From contig JABYQS010000097.1 in the NCBI GenBank assembly GCA_022592435.1, positions 62,001 through 126,000 of the forward strand: a stretch of DNA of 64,000 nucleotides, in the 5' to 3' direction. Positions 39,774 to 52,365 of this stretch are shown here, piece after piece (the first letter of the stretch is position 1; every line of letters starts with the position of its first letter). A program made the translations under genes and the position numbers. The DNA comes from Cerioporus squamosus (taxonomy: Eukaryota > Basidiomycota > Agaricomycetes > Polyporales > Polyporaceae). The notes under the pieces are model-generated. The model did not search any database, was not told the DNA's origin, and was given only the letters and a program-made list of their open reading frames with translations.

Positions 39774-40556
39774 ACATTGTAGAGCTTGAGGGAGTCGGCG
39801 GGCTCCCCTTCAGATGTAGAGCAGAGAGAATGAGTTGTTTCTCTGCGTCTTCCACCCGATCTTCGGGCATGCATCTAGCAGTAGCATACGCTGCAAACTC
39901 GTAGTCGCCAGTGTTGAGTCTCTTCGAAGCAGGGTGCAGGTGTAGGCTTGCATGCTGGTGGGAACGTCCAGGTCACAGTGTACTTATGTGCACTGAGAAC
40001 GTATGAGAGTGACGCGGCCCCTATCCGCGCGGAAAGGGGTGTCCCGGAAGCTTGAGCCGAGACCCTCGCGCATGCAATTCGCGGGCCACCGGTAGGAAGT
40101 TGAGGAGGTACTATGTGTACAAATAACAAGCTAGTGGTCTCGTACCCAGCCTATGTACGGGATGAGGTCGCACCCCACCACCGCACCTACCTGAACGTCT
40201 GGGGCAGTTTGAGTTCGGGTAGGTGCGGTGGTGGGGTGCGACCTCATCCCGTACATAGGCTGGGTACGAGACAAGGCTGTTTCGTGATCATAGTTGGAGA
40301 CAAGTTGGATTGCAAACCTCCGCCCACATCTGCCAAGAGAAGCAGATAGCCGCCCAGGTGCAGGTGAGAGAATCTGAGACTTCAAGTTCTCCTGGCTCCA
40401 TCTTTCCCAACCCTCCCAACCTCCTCCTCCTTCACCACCACAACCTCATCCTCGCTCGTACTCTACAGTGTTACGTCTGGCTGTAGCTGTTCATGCCCAC
40501 CGTGCTGTCGCCGTAGACGACTTGAAGAGTCTCAAGCACGACCTTTGACGCCCATT
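39774..40556. other. Divergent intergenic region with a fold-back element
   Basis: About 780 bases between the kinase-like gene on the minus strand and the phosphatase gene on the plus strand. It holds the perfect inverted repeat described separately and a C-rich leader (about 40390-40445). No gene seen. Confidence 0.5.
40137..40272. repeat. Perfect 55 bp inverted repeat with 26 base loop
   Basis: The left arm 40137-40191 begins GTCTCGTACCCAGC and ends CGCACCTACC. The right arm 40218-40272 is its exact reverse complement. The spacer is 40192-40217. No target-site duplication is evident at the outer edges. It lies about 285 bases upstream of the phosphatase start codon. Confidence 0.9.
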
Positions 40557-43500
40557 ATGCCCAACGACCCCGCCCCGGCTGCCCCTCGCCCTCAGAAACC
40601 TCTTCTCACAAAGCTCGCAGACCAGAACGGTATTTTTCATGCGAGGGAGTCATCGGAGACGACGTACGACTCGCGTGCAGCGTCGTCCTACGCCGACTCG
40701 CGCGCGTCTACCCCGGACTCCGCTGCACCTCTCCAGATCAATTTCAGGAAGGCGGACGTCGACAGCACATGGAACGAAAAGCCCGAAAACATTGCGGCAG
40801 CGCGTGCTGCTCTTGGCGTCGACGAAGACACGCTGTTGCTCGTCGGCGCAGCGGGGCGCCAGCCGGAGGAGGTGTATACTCGCACGATGAGCTGGTGGAG
40901 AGCGGCCATCCGGCGGGCCATCCTGCGTAACGTCGAGTGGGAGTCGAACGTGCTCGCGAAGATGCAGGTGCGTACTCCTTTGAGCTGGGGCATGTCGGGG
41001 AGTGTGCCCCGGAGGCGAATGGACGAGCTGACGGTTGCGTGGTAGGCTCGGGTGCGCCATCCCTTCCTGGATGCGTACTTCGTGTACACATCCTCGCTGG
41101 GCACGCATACGTTCTTCATGATCATGCTCCCCCTCTTCTTCTTCTTTGGTGCGCCCCATTTCGGACAAGGGTACGTCCGGTTCTACATTCACTCTGGCTC
41201 TGTATGGTGCCGTTCCCGCCAATCCTGCCCCCCGTACCCATGTGCATTGCAACTCCCCGCCCTCAATGTCACTTGGTACGCATGTGACATTGGTGGCGGG
41301 CATGATGTCATCCCTTGCTGCAAGGATATTACAGCGCCTCTCAGCTGCCGCTGCTCGCTCCCGAGCGGGTTTGCACCCGCTGCCGAAGGAGGGACAGAGA
41401 ACGGCTCAACGGACGGGGTGACCCACCACGGTCCCGCTCATCGCATCCGTATTATTCTGTGAGCACGCGTAATTGTAGAACCAGTGCGCCAATGGAATAA
41501 TAAGGTGACTTGTGCTGCCAGGCCTTCCAGCCTGCTCTCCTCGAGTGAGAGGATTTCTCTGCATCGCGGGGATAGTGTGCAGACCAGTGCACAAAGCATT
41601 ACAATGATTCACGTCACAAACATCGTCCGTTCGGGCATGCCTGGCTACTTGAATGTGGCCTTCGCTTTCGCGCGCTCATCCGTCGATGCGTACGATGCGA
41701 GACGGAGACGGAGACGTCTCGAAGGACCTAGGTGCAAGCAATTTCTGAGAGTGTGTATATCTATTTGTAACATCACTCTTTTGTAAGGCCGGCTCGCTCA
41801 GCTCGTGTTGGGCCTGCTGAGCCGTTGCGCATGACCTTGGTCGACGAGCATAGGGCAAAGCACGCGAACGTATACACTCCGAGCCAAATGGGCCGTGGAC
41901 CTGGGAAAGACATGTCCATAAAGGCGATTGGAGATTCGTTTCGTTCAGAGACGTATCCGCCCATCGTGGTCAGAGGCCGCGCGCACTTCTCCAGTCTCTA
42001 CTCGTCGCGTGGACTTGAGACTGACTGTACCTTCATCAGGTTACTGTTGATGCTTGCCGTCGGTGTTTATGTCTCTTCGGTATTCAAAGACTTCTGCTGC
42101 TCGCCGCGGCCATTTGCCCCGCCGGTTACGAGACTGAGTAAGTGGTATATTGTTGGCATAACACAGTCCTGCTGACGATCGTGGTCGCAGCGATCGGTAG
42201 TCACCACCTCGAGTACGGATTCCCCTCGACGCACTCCACGAATAGCGTCTCCATCGCCCTATTCCTCTACGACCTCCTGCAACGTGCCTACGACCCGGCA
42301 GCGCCAGCAGAGGAAGCCCTGATCTCGTGGAGCACGTACATTCTGGGAATTGGCATACTTGTCTTCTACGTCTTTTCGATCGTGTATGGGCGCCTCTACA
42401 CCGGCATGCACTCGTTCACCGATTGCGCGGTCGGCATCGCTCTCGGCGCAAGCATCTGGGGCTTGCACGTCCTGTGCGGGGCGTACGTGGATGCCTTGGT
42501 CCGCAACAACGGCTTCATCGGTGAGTGACGAGTCTGTCCGGCATGTGCTAGGCGCTCTCTTACCTGGTCTCCCTCTTCTAGTCCCTGCTGTGATCGTTCC
42601 TCTCTGTCTCTACCTCGTACACCGACACCCGCAGCCCGTCGACGACTGCCCGTGTTTTGAGGATGCGATCGCGTTCGTCTCGGTCGTCATGGGCCTGTTC
42701 GTCGCACGGTGGTACATGATGCACTACGGCTACGACGAGGAGTTCTTCACGCGCCCGATGCCGGGAGGCTCGTGGGCGACGTGGGCGGACCTCGGCACCT
42801 GGTGGTCGACGGCAGCGATCAAGACCATCATTGGTACGCCGGCCCTCTTCGTTTATTGTTCATACTCTGACGCGACGCCCCGCAGGCGTCCTGACGATCT
42901 TCGTGTGGCGCATCGTGGCCAAGTCGTTCTGCCACTTCGTTCTCCCGCCGACGTTCCGCTTCCTCTCGCACCTGTTCACGCTCCCGCACCGCCGCTTCTA
43001 CACGCCGGCGACAGACTACACGTCCGTGCCGCCCGAGAAGGGCCTGCGCCCGATCCCGTCCGTGATCGACCTGCCGCGGATGGTCGAGCTCGAGGTTGAC
43101 GGGGTGGGCGTGGCGAGCTCCGCGCGGCGGAACGGGACGTATGGCGCGATGAAGCAGCGGGCGGGGCGCGCGCGGCAGGAGGTGTCGGAGAAGGGCAGTG
43201 GGGGCAGGGACGACGCTGCGCATGCGGCGTGGAGCGGGTCGAGGGCGAAGAATGGAGCGGATGTGAAGCACTACGATGCCGATGGTGAGTGGTCCTCTCC
43301 GTGTCGCTTCCTGAGACAGCCCGCCGTCGGTTTGAGCCCTGTGTGGTCGGTGTCCATCGATCGCATCCCGTTGTTGAGCCAGCATAACCGCCTTGCAAGT
43401 CCGCAAGTGTGTTCACTGTGCGAGCTTGCCAGGAGTTGCACCGAGCACACTTCCAATTTCGCCGACTATACCTCCGTACGGGAGTCGGTTGATCCTGGGC

Positions 43501-43866
43501 CTTCCCGGTGTTTGCTTGTGCCGTCGGGACCTTGTGCAGTTACAGGACGTCACCTGCGAGTGTCTGATCGTTCGTGCTAAGCTGGGCCTGACGAGGTGGA
43601 AGCCACCTTGTCGGCTTCGTTGCCCGCAACTGTGGGATGCCTAGGGCTGTGCTATAGACCACTAGCCGCTGCGGGGTCTTGTTTCGCATAATGGCGTGCG
43701 CGCGGTTTTTTCTCTCCATCCTTGTTCTGTCGTGCGAGAAGCTGATTAGAATGATGCGCGCACAGTTCTGACAAAGGTGTTCGTGTACTCGGGGATTGGG
43801 ATCATGGCTGTGGGCGTGATCCCGGTGATGTTCGAGGTCCTCGGCTGGGGCGTCAAGACGAGCTGA
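40557..43866 (+). CDS. Long-chain-base-1-phosphate phosphatase (LCB3/YSR2-like)
   Basis: A PAP2-superfamily membrane enzyme that removes phosphate from dihydrosphingosine- or phytosphingosine-1-phosphate in the ER. The three catalytic motifs are all present: KDFCCSPRP (KX6RP), FPSTHSTN (PSTH) and YGRLYTGMHSFTD (last His and Asp). Several hydrophobic spans surround them (THTFFMIMLPLFFFFG, LGIGILVFYVFSIVYG, VPAVIVPLCLYLV), and a final span follows at VFVYSGIGIMAVGVIPVMF. Exon 1 ends at 40967 and exon 2 covers 41046-41170. Introns of 869 bases (41171-42039) and 481 bases (43285-43765) stand out against the usual 50-60. The protein is continuous across both, with FGQG joined to LLMLAVGVY and HYDAD to VLTKVFVY. 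The true start is the ATG in ATTATGCCCAACG. Confidence 0.9.
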
Positions 43867-44407
43867 GTCAAGTAGCCTCAGGCTCAAGAGTTCGAAATGT
43901 CGACTCATGTCCCAGTGTATGTAAGGTGGACTTCTTGGATTCTCTATCGCACTCTATCTACTATCCAATATACCCTGTATCGAGCCTAGTACTAGCATAG
44001 GCGCAGTTGCTGCGAGCGCAGTTGCATCATCGTCGATGTGGATGCGCCCGACTCGGAGCGGGTGTGTGTGCCGAGCGACGCGTACGCACCCTTGACGCAA
44101 GCAACCGGCGCCGTGCTGATTAGGGTTAGGTTCAAGGGAATAAGTATTCAAATGCAAATCCTCCAAGCCCAATTAGAGGCATCTAGACAGCATGAGCTTA
44201 TCGGAGTCTCAACACTGCTTGACGGCCAAACCACAGATTATAACTCAGCGCCGAGGAAATGGCGCGACTTGCTTATTTTTGCTTATTCGTTCTGGACTGT
44301 TCTGTGGGTAACCAAGTATTACGTAAGCGTAGCGCGCAGGGAGCGTGTGCGGATTGAAGCTTGTTAGAAAACCGCAACTTGTACCGCAGCGACCACGACC
44401 TCCCGCC
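43867..44407. other. Intergenic region upstream of bZIP gene
   Basis: Holds the phosphatase 3' flank and the bZIP promoter. An ATTAGGGTTAGG stretch at 44120 is a chance telomere-like hexamer pair. No gene seen. Confidence 0.4.
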
Positions 44408-46553
44408 ATGCTCGTCGACACTCCCATCCAGCACAACTTCACGAACCCCTACAACCCCTCGTTCGAGGAGTTCTTCAACATGGAACTCTTCGGCGGGTCT
44501 TCCTCTAACCCCACCGCAGGCTCGAGTGGCTCATCCCCCCGCTCGTCCCCTTCCAACTCCTTCACCGGCCTCCCTCCTACTCCCCCCGAGCCGTTCTCCA
44601 TCAACGACATCTCTCTCTCCCCAAGCCCTTTCTTCTCCATCGCCCAGGACGATGAACAGTCCAAGCTCAGCTCCTTTGTTCCCCCCGCCACCGCGGCCGG
44701 GTACGACTTCCTCGCCTCGTACTCGCAAATGGCGCAGATGAGCAGCCCCGACTCATCTGGTTCAGGTTCGGGCACCTTCTCGTCATCTGGCGACTCGCCT
44801 GTGAGCATAGACCCCCAGCTCATGCACACCCCTGCCGGCGAGAAGCCCGCAAGCGAGTTTGACGAGGAGGAAGAGGGCGACGACGACGATCTTGTTCTTG
44901 ACAACGACGACCTCCAAAGCATCCCCGAGGACCACGTCCTACCTCAGATGAAGGTAGGCGGCAGGGGCAAGGCTAATCGGAAGGGCACCGTGCGCGACGG
45001 CGGCATCACGAAGCGCGCAGGCAGCGTCGAGAAGAAGGAGAATACCCAGCCGGCGATGCTCTCCACGACCTCCGTCGATCCCGACGACTGGCGGCCGACC
45101 CCCGAGGAGTACAAGAAGATGTCCTCGAAGGAAAAACGCCAGCTCCGCAACAAGATCAGTGCGCGCAATTTCCGCGTCCGCCGAAAGGGTCTGTCTCTCT
45201 CCTTTGTCCTGCGCTTGCAATTTTTCGATACTGACTGCGTGTTTAGAGTACATCACCACGCTCGAGGGCGATATCGCAGACCGTGACAGGCTCATCGATG
45301 CGATCCGCACTGAACTGGGCAGCATGAAGAACGAGAACGTGGCTCTTCGCCAGGAGATCGACGCGCTTAAGAAGGCGCTTCTTGAGGGTCGTGGCCGTTC
45401 TGACACCCCCGTGCTCCCACCTCCTGGTCCTCTTCCTCCCGTCTCTGCTGCCGTCCGTGCTTCTGCGTCGTCCCCTGCCCCCGCTGCGCCCCGCAGCCCG
45501 CTTGTCTCGCCCAACACACAGAAGGACCTTCCCACGTCGCCGCGCCTGAACGCCCGGAATGCCTTCTGGGGCGGCGCTCATGGCATGGGCAACTTCGGCA
45601 GTATCACACCTGTCCATACCACGCTCGTGCCAGAGTGGGGCAGCATCCTCAGCGGCAAGGCCGCACAAGGGCAGAAGAGCCCTGCATTGCAGGAGAACAT
45701 CAACCCTTCTCTCAACCCCTCAGCATCCGCGCTCCAGTCTATCCTTGGTGGTCGCACCGAGGAGAAGCAGAAGGAGCAGTCGCTGACGATGCCCTTGGGC
45801 GGTTTCGACATGTTCACCGATACGAACCCCTTCACTCTCAAGTCCTTGGATGCGTATGTATTCACTTCACGTGACCTGAATTCTGCCGAGAAAGCTGACC
45901 TCTCCGTTTCCAGCTACCGCATGCAGCTCTGGGGCAGAATGGCCCAACAACAGGCGGCTCAGCGCCACGGACAGAGCCAGGGCCAGCAGTCCGCTTCGAG
46001 CCCCAGCGGTCTGGCAAGCAATCTCCGTCCCCACTTCTTCAACAAGAGCCCCACGCTCTCGGCGCTTCTCTCGGGCAAGTCGCTTGCGTCTTCCGCCTCC
46101 GCCTCTACCTCCCAGCTCCTCCACCCCTACCCGACTCCCCCGAACTCTCCCCCTCTGGGCTCCTCGGCTTCCGCCAACGCGCACAAGGCCGATGCTTCGA
46201 CCGCGCAGCATGCCATGCTTGCTTCGATGGCGTCACAGACCCTGTTCAGCAAGCTCGGCGGGGCGTTCTGGGATGCGTTCGCACGTCCATCTGGTACCCT
46301 CGGCCCCAACGGCCACGTCAAGCAGGAGTGGGACGCCGACAAGGTCCGCCGCGTCATGGAGGGCACGGCTGTCGTCCGCGTCGTCGACGTCGAGCCCCAA
46401 CACCAGCCCGCTGCGCGCCCCTCCCCGACCCCTGTCGCGCAGAAGCAGGAGAAGGATAGCCATAGTTGCAAGGCTGCTGTCGCCGAGTGCAAGACGGCCG
46501 TCGCCGACATCCTCACGGAGAGCATGGCCAGCCTCAGCATCAGCAGGAAGTAG
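44408..46553 (+). CDS. bZIP transcription factor
   Basis: Three exons with introns near 45188-45246 and 45855-45912. The DNA-binding basic region reads SSKEKRQLRNKISARNFRVR, with the conserved Asn and Arg spacing, and continues across the first intron into EYITTLEGDIADRDRLI, the start of the leucine zipper (heptads to about LKKALLEG). The N-terminal part is Ser/Pro-rich with an acidic patch (FDEEEEGDDDDL) that may activate transcription. The C-terminal half is long and low-complexity with Gln/Ser/Pro stretches. The basic region resembles the MeaB-like group of fungal bZIPs, which acts in nitrogen and stress responses; this assignment is tentative. The protein would act in the nucleus as a dimer. 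Confidence 0.88.
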
Positions 46554-47914
46554 GTGTCGTTCGCCGATGTGTCTTGACGGCTGTTCGTTCGTGGTCGCAG
46601 CCGTTGACCCCTCGGGGCCCAATTCAAGAACATCGCACCCGCCGGCGCACCCGTGGACGAAGTCGAGGCTCGGAGTTGATATTCAGATCGGAAAGCCCAA
46701 CAATCGAAGACGAAGAAGCGTTACGTATCTCCTCCCCTCCCCCCTTTTGTTTGCAAACATCCAGCTCGCGTCTCGCTGAGCGGACACACCTTCCTTGTTG
46801 TGCATAGTTCGTTCTCCTCTCACGTCTTGCTCAGTTATATATTCGTGTTCCGTTTAATCGCCGTACATCGTTTAGTAGTACCCTTCCCCCGTCTCTCGCG
46901 GCCGATTCTCGAATCCCGAAACTCGAACCTCGAAAACCCTCTGGACGTCTTCGTTTCCTTCCCGTCGCCTCCCCGTCGTCAACGTCAACCACCCCGCTCC
47001 TCCGCTCAACGTTTGTCTGACCGTCGTCCCCATTTCGATTCCGTCACACTCCCCTCCGTCTATTAATATCAACACCGCCTGCGCTAGTCCATGGCGCGCC
47101 TGGCGTCGGAGTCCCACTTGCGCGTATGCGTACCTCGCCGTGTACATACATATGCTCTTCCATCCACCCACTCACCTACCTACCTACCCCCTGCATACGC
47201 ATGCGCACGACGCGCACTCTCGGACTTCGGACGCTCGGGCGCGGTCATACCTTGTACATATCATCACCATCTGCCTCTGCCTCGGTCTCGGTGCCCCGCT
47301 CGCTCGGAATTGTCGAATAGTCAGTCAGTTTAGTCAGTAGTTGCCTAGTTAGTTGGTCTCTGAGAACGATCGAAATCAGTGTATGAGTAGCTATGCTTTG
47401 AATCATAGATGTTTTGTTAGCAGGTTGGTTGGCGCCGGCGGTATGCGGAGGGGTGTGCCTTATGGTCAGTTGGCGAGCATTGCGCGGAGTTACATGTAAT
47501 TTGGCAAGTTGAAGGACTCAAGTGACTGCGCCCAAAATGCCGTTGTCTGTACGGTTTCGTTGCAGACGATCGCCAGCACTATCGGGGATTGTGGCTAGTC
47601 TGGGTGGCAGACGGTAGTCTCGAAGTCTTACCCTACCCTCTCGCCAGTAAGCTGATGTATGATAAGTTCCACTATGTGCACCGATGGCTGGCGGATAAGC
47701 CTGCGGAATACTTCGTTCGTGGCACCGTGGTAGAGTACACAACATAGTATCGGGTCATTGGTAGTCCTGTCCGGGTCATCCTGGGTATGATACATGTAAC
47801 GTACATGCAACGATAATTGAAAGCAGAGAAGAGAGCGTGCAATCCGGACGGACAAGGGGAAAGTAAGTACGACATAGTTTTCAAGCAAGTGCGGGAAGGA
47901 CGACATCATGCCGG
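46554..47914. other. Convergent intergenic region
   Basis: About 1.36 kb of 3' flanking sequence of two convergent genes. It contains a small CTAC tandem near 47170-47185 and an AGTCAGT/TAGTTAGT-rich patch near 47320-47360. No gene recognised. Confidence 0.45.
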
Positions 47915-48852
47915 TCATGCCGGGGTGTATGGTCGGTACGAGACGATCAGTCGCCAGTTACTGTCCTTGCCTTGCGACTTGTCTCGCTTGCCCTTCGCGT
48001 CCTTTGGAGGGCCCTGCGTCAGGCCTATATGGATGCACCGTGGGTGGAAGAAGAACTGCGGGGCCAGGTCTCAGTCAGCATCGCTGCAAGTGCGGTACCA
48101 CGACGGACTCGCAAACATACGTGATTCCAGGCGTCGATGAGCTGCGAGACCGGTCCCTTCTTGGTGCGCTTCATGAGGCTGTCTACGCCCTTCACTATGA
48201 AGAACCCTGCAGACGAACGGGGGCGGAGAATCAGCGGCGAGATCCTCATACTTCCAGCAGTCCAGAACGACGTACCGAAGATGATCCCGATGCCCAACGC
48301 CAGCGGCGCGAGCCCCGCGACGACGCGGTTCATGGGCGACAACGAGCCCGCGACACGCATGTCATGCAAGAACCGCCTCCAGTCCTGCTCGTTTACGTCG
48401 TGCGTCACGAAAGGGTGCGGGACGAGCGGCGTGTCCGGCGGGATGTACGGGAACCCGCGGTCGAGCGTGCTCCCCTTCCCGATGAGCACCATCGCGGGGA
48501 ACATGCTGTACGGGGCCCCGGGGGCGGGCGGGCGCCCGAATGACGGCGGGGGCGGGTTCAGGAGCGTCTTCGGGTTCTTGCCCGGGGCGAAGTTCTTGAC
48601 GTGCCCCATGAAGCCCTTCGGGTTGTCCCCCGTGAGCTCGGGCCCGGGCGTGCCGTCGGGAGAGGGCGCGAAGGAGGGCATGTGCGTCATCGGGGGAGGC
48701 ATCTTTTGGAAGTCGAGCCGGAGGCCAGAGCTGTTGGAGGGCCCGGGGTATGAGGGGGGAGGCGCGTCGGCGTCGGCGTAGCTGGGGCCAGCCTGTGGCT
48801 GGCCATCGTAGGGACGCTTGAAATCTGCTGGGCTCTTCTCGACGTCGATCAT
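47915..48852 (-). CDS. Conserved basidiomycete one-pass membrane protein, function unknown
   Basis: Three exons. The first encodes a Pro-rich N-terminal half (DAPPPSYPGPSNSS) and a conserved segment with FPYIPPDTPLVPHPFVTHDV and EQDWRRFLHDMRVAGSLSP. It leads into a hydrophobic span, LAPLALGIGIIFG, that continues after an intron as FFIVKGVDSLMKRT. The last exon gives FFFHPRCIHIGLTQGP, a Lys-rich stretch and the end RLIVSYRPYTPA; this exon was found by splicing at GTATGT...CCGCAG. The compact folded core around the membrane span and the disordered proline-rich head suggest a peripheral regulatory tail. I cannot name a family with certainty. Confidence 0.75.
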
Positions 48853-50502
48853 GTTGGGTTCCGAGGTGTTCAGTGGGGGAGGAGGTCCGTGTGCGCTTGC
48901 TTGCCGTCGTGTTGGCTCGTATGTTCATGTCTGGGCAGGAACCTATATATTGCTCCAGTGCAGGCAGGCGGGAACGCTCGAGGAGTCGCAAGGTGTGCCG
49001 TCGACACCGAGGACAGTCATACCCCAGTACGCCTCGGCACGACAGCTGCGCAGTCTACGTATGCAAACGCTCGAGAAGCGCGATTTGTGGCATGACCCGG
49101 GGAGCGCTAGGGTCTCCGCAGCTTCTTCTGACTGTGGGTGGTCCTGTGCGGGCAGAGCGATGTGTGCGGAGTGTAACAGGACCCTGCAGTGCGCGGACAC
49201 ATCGTGGGGTAAGCGATCCGCACTCCAAGCCACTGCCACGATGATACACTGCGTTGCTCGTCAAATTCATCATATCTGCCGGTGCGTCAGGTAGGGTCGA
49301 GGCGGAATATCAGGAATGTACGACGAACCTGAGCCATCCAGAGTCTCGCATGCTGCACTGCCTTTGTAGGCGTCGCCGTGCAGGAATGATGACTGGAGAG
49401 AAATGGATGGGGTTGCGATGGACGTGGGCTAGTGTAGTCGCCCGTAGCACAGCTTGGAAGGTGACGCGCGTGGTCACTGTCGTGCGAGGAGGTTGGGTAA
49501 TTACTGTCCTGGACAGGAACAAGGATCAGCTCAGGCGTCTTGTGGGCGGTGACAGAGCGGCAAATCGGGATGGCTGCTCCGAGCCCCGCAGTTCAGGGAG
49601 GAGATAGAATCACTCATTCAGCCGCGAACGAAGAGCGCAAAGTCACAGGCCACAAGTGTCATTGTCCACCGCGGCTCGGGCTTCGTACTAGTCTCCGAGC
49701 GTAGAATATGAATAATCCAGTCAGAGATGCTGAGCAAGATCCTAGACATCTATCATCCCGTACTTCTTCTCATGGTTGCATGCTTGTCAGTACGCGTCTT
49801 ATTCTCGAGAAGTTGAGGACTCGTCGCGTTGGTTGTAGTAGGTTGTAGTGGGGCAGTAGTAAGTGGTCAAACCCGAAAAGGACATCTAAGCGCCAGACCA
49901 GTACTATTACTTAGCCCCGATCCGATCTCGACGCGTTGGTGGCTGAGCCGCCCATGGCTCGACTGCGCAGCGGCATACATTCAACGTCTGCCTCTTTCCT
50001 CAGCCTGACCATGATGAGACCCCTGCTCTGTGTGCATATCGCTATATATTCTCTCTGCACTCTATCAGCTGCAGCCCACCATACCGGCCTAAATGCTGGC
50101 AAGACCGCAGGCTGCACTGCCGCTGCGCGCGCGGTGCAACTTCAAGTTCCAATCCTTGTTAGTTCCGGCACATGCTTTCACTGCTGGTACGCCAATCCCG
50201 TACTGTATCCACCTATTGCTAGTGCGCCGTCAGCAATGTTTTGTGACTGTAGAGATGGACTAGCTCACAAACCTCTGCGGAATGTGTGTCGAGCGCGCTC
50301 TCTTCGATGGGCGCCTGTCGGAGCGAAACCGTCAGCTGCAACCACCGTCATCAGAGGCGACCCCGAGGACACCACATACGCCGCTGAGGTCTCGCCGCTC
50401 TGTTGCACACGCGGCTTCTCTGGATATACACAGCACAGGACAGGCTCGGACAACGCATCGTGCACATCAGCTACCGATTCGAGTTTCGCCTCCGACACTA
50501 CG
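48853..50502. other. Intergenic region between two divergent genes
   Basis: About 1.65 kb. An open frame at 49936-50568 (210 codons) is continuous with the first exon of the next gene, but its residues look random. I therefore placed the start at the later Met. Otherwise nothing recognised. Confidence 0.35.
48943..48950 (-). promoter_or_regulatory. TATA box of the one-pass membrane protein gene
   Basis: Reads ATATATAG on the minus strand, 91 bases upstream of the start codon at 48852. Confidence 0.4.
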
Positions 50503-51362
50503 ATGGACGGCGACATCACACGGGTGAGTGGCACATCCTATGATTCGCTACCAGCGACGAGACTGTAATGAAATTCATTGATTCCGCACGCAGGAAAATG
50601 TCCAGATATACTCGACGATGCTTGTCCCAACGCGGACAGAAGGAGAGGAGAGCAAGAACAACTCATACCCGCTATCGGACGACGGTGCGCACTTCAGCGA
50701 TTCGTGCCTCCCGCGCACCGCGCTCATCTGCTCGTCTCCCGCAGGACGACACAGAGTGCTACCAGAGCAAGGCCGCAAAGGCGTGAACAGACCAGCCCCC
50801 ATCAATCTGGACTGCTGGCCGGCCTACCGCGACAAGGACGAGGACACCGCAGTCTTCTTCGCCGTGTACAACCCCGTCCTCCCGCGGCAGACCACGCGCG
50901 ACCTCCACTGGTCGCTCGCCTGGGCCATTCAGGGCACGGACCCTCGCCGCGTGGCGGCAGATCCACATCATCGAAGAGAAGTTCGAGGCCTCGGGCGACG
51001 GCTGGGAGTCGCGCTACGTATACTGGGGCCCGCTCACGAAGTCGTCCGGGCCTACGGACGACGTCGCGAAGCGGTACTCGCTGGGTGTGTTCTCGCTCGA
51101 GCGGCGGAAGCGCATCGAGGAGCTCGCAGCGCAGATACCTGTTATGGTGCCCGATGGCACGTGGAACTGCCAGGACTGGCTGCTCGAGCTGTTCGAGCGG
51201 ATGGTCGCGGTGGGACTGATCCCTGCTGAGAAGAGGGACGAGGTCCTTGCTGCGGCGGGATATGCGCCCAGTAAGTCATGCTCTCCCTCTAGATGCTCGA
51301 TGCTGACTTCTGGGCTTTCTAGCGTGATGGTAGGCAGATGTATGAGTTCGCAGATATTGTGA
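50503..51362 (+). CDS. Fungal DUF6914-like protein, apparent frameshift
   Basis: Exons chain in frame from MDGDITR through ENVQIYSTMLVPTRTEGE and, after an intron with GTGCGC...CCGCAG, into RPAPINLDCWPAYRDKDED and TAVFFAVYNPVLPRQTTRDL with HWSLAWA. The downstream part reads IHIIEEKFEASGDGWESRY, VYWGPLTKSSGPTDD, RYSLGVFSLERRKR and GTWNCQDWLLELFERMVAVG. This pattern, a phenylalanine-rich strand, HW, then a WNCQDW motif, matches a fungal family I know as DUF6914-like (function unknown). Near 50940, between GTD and WRQIHII, the frame shifts by one base. It is either a mutation, a sequence error or unusual splicing. The end is uncertain because two acceptors fit after GYAP. Confidence 0.5.
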
Positions 51363-52365
51363 GATACGCAGGGGAAACGTGGACTTACCGCCTGAGCAGG
51401 ACAATAGGTCGGCCTCTTAGCCGGTTTCTAACGGTGCGCGTCGATCGCGAAGTCTCGCGGTGAAGACATATATGAGCATGAGCATACGAGGAACACAATG
51501 ACGCGCTAATTCCTGCACCAACATTCGCGAGAGGCGGCACGATGCGACGATAGAGCGTCACCAAGGGGCGTCGAGGCGCACAACCGAAGGACAGGACAAT
51601 AGGAAGACATTGCCGGCCGACAAGCAGAGGGCGCACGAGACGCACTTGGCGGCTGTGTAGCAACGCAATCATCTCCTGTTGAATTTTGTCTTCCGGTGCG
51701 CCTCAGCACCTGGAGGGTACTACCAGGTACTACCGACCTGGTGCTGAACGTAGACTTCCTAGGTTCCAGGACTGTGCCGACGATCTTCGGCACAAGGGCC
51801 GGCGGAAGAGCGGGAGAAAACCAGCGTGGCGTTAGACGGATGGGAAGCACGAGCATGCCATGCAGTGCACTGCCTGGCTTTGCTCGAGCCCAGCGAGGGA
51901 ACTGCGAAGGAGGTGAGTGCAGTTTCGAGGACAAGGCACGTCTCGAGGTGCTCACGCCCATGTGGACCGGTAATTAACTCCAGGATAACTGCCACAAAAG
52001 GATATCCCGCGAGGGCGCTATCTGCCTTTACGGGCACAGTTAAGCCTCAAAAAGGAAGGTAACGGCGGGCAAACACACATAAATACGACTTGCATGCTGT
52101 GCTTACCGGGGTTTACATAACATAATGGCCGGCGCGGGCGTCTGTGGGGTCTTATTGTTCCGGAAACGTGCAGTCGTTATTGTTGAGGGGACTCTAGGAC
52201 CGGACGCGGAAGACAATGACGGCCAGCGCACAAAAGCCAGGGAAGGCGGCGGAGGATACTAAAGCTCCTGCTGGGCAGAGTCTTCCGCCACTTCACTTTC
52301 GCATTGCTTTTGCTTTGAGCGAGTCTCCCTTTGACGATCCTCCCTAGATTCTTACGACCCCTACG
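51363..52365. other. Promoter region of the Ser/Pro-rich gene
   Basis: About 1 kb with no recognisable gene. The last 100 bases are typical C/T-rich leader. Confidence 0.4.

Noticed and set aside
44115..44135. ATTAGGGTTAGG telomere-like motif
   Set aside because: Only two hexamer units; too short to be an interstitial telomere tract.
49936..50502. Open frame of 210 codons starting MVAEPPMARL
   Set aside because: No motif; residue usage looks random. Only its last few codons (MDGDITR) splice in frame to the DUF6914-like gene.
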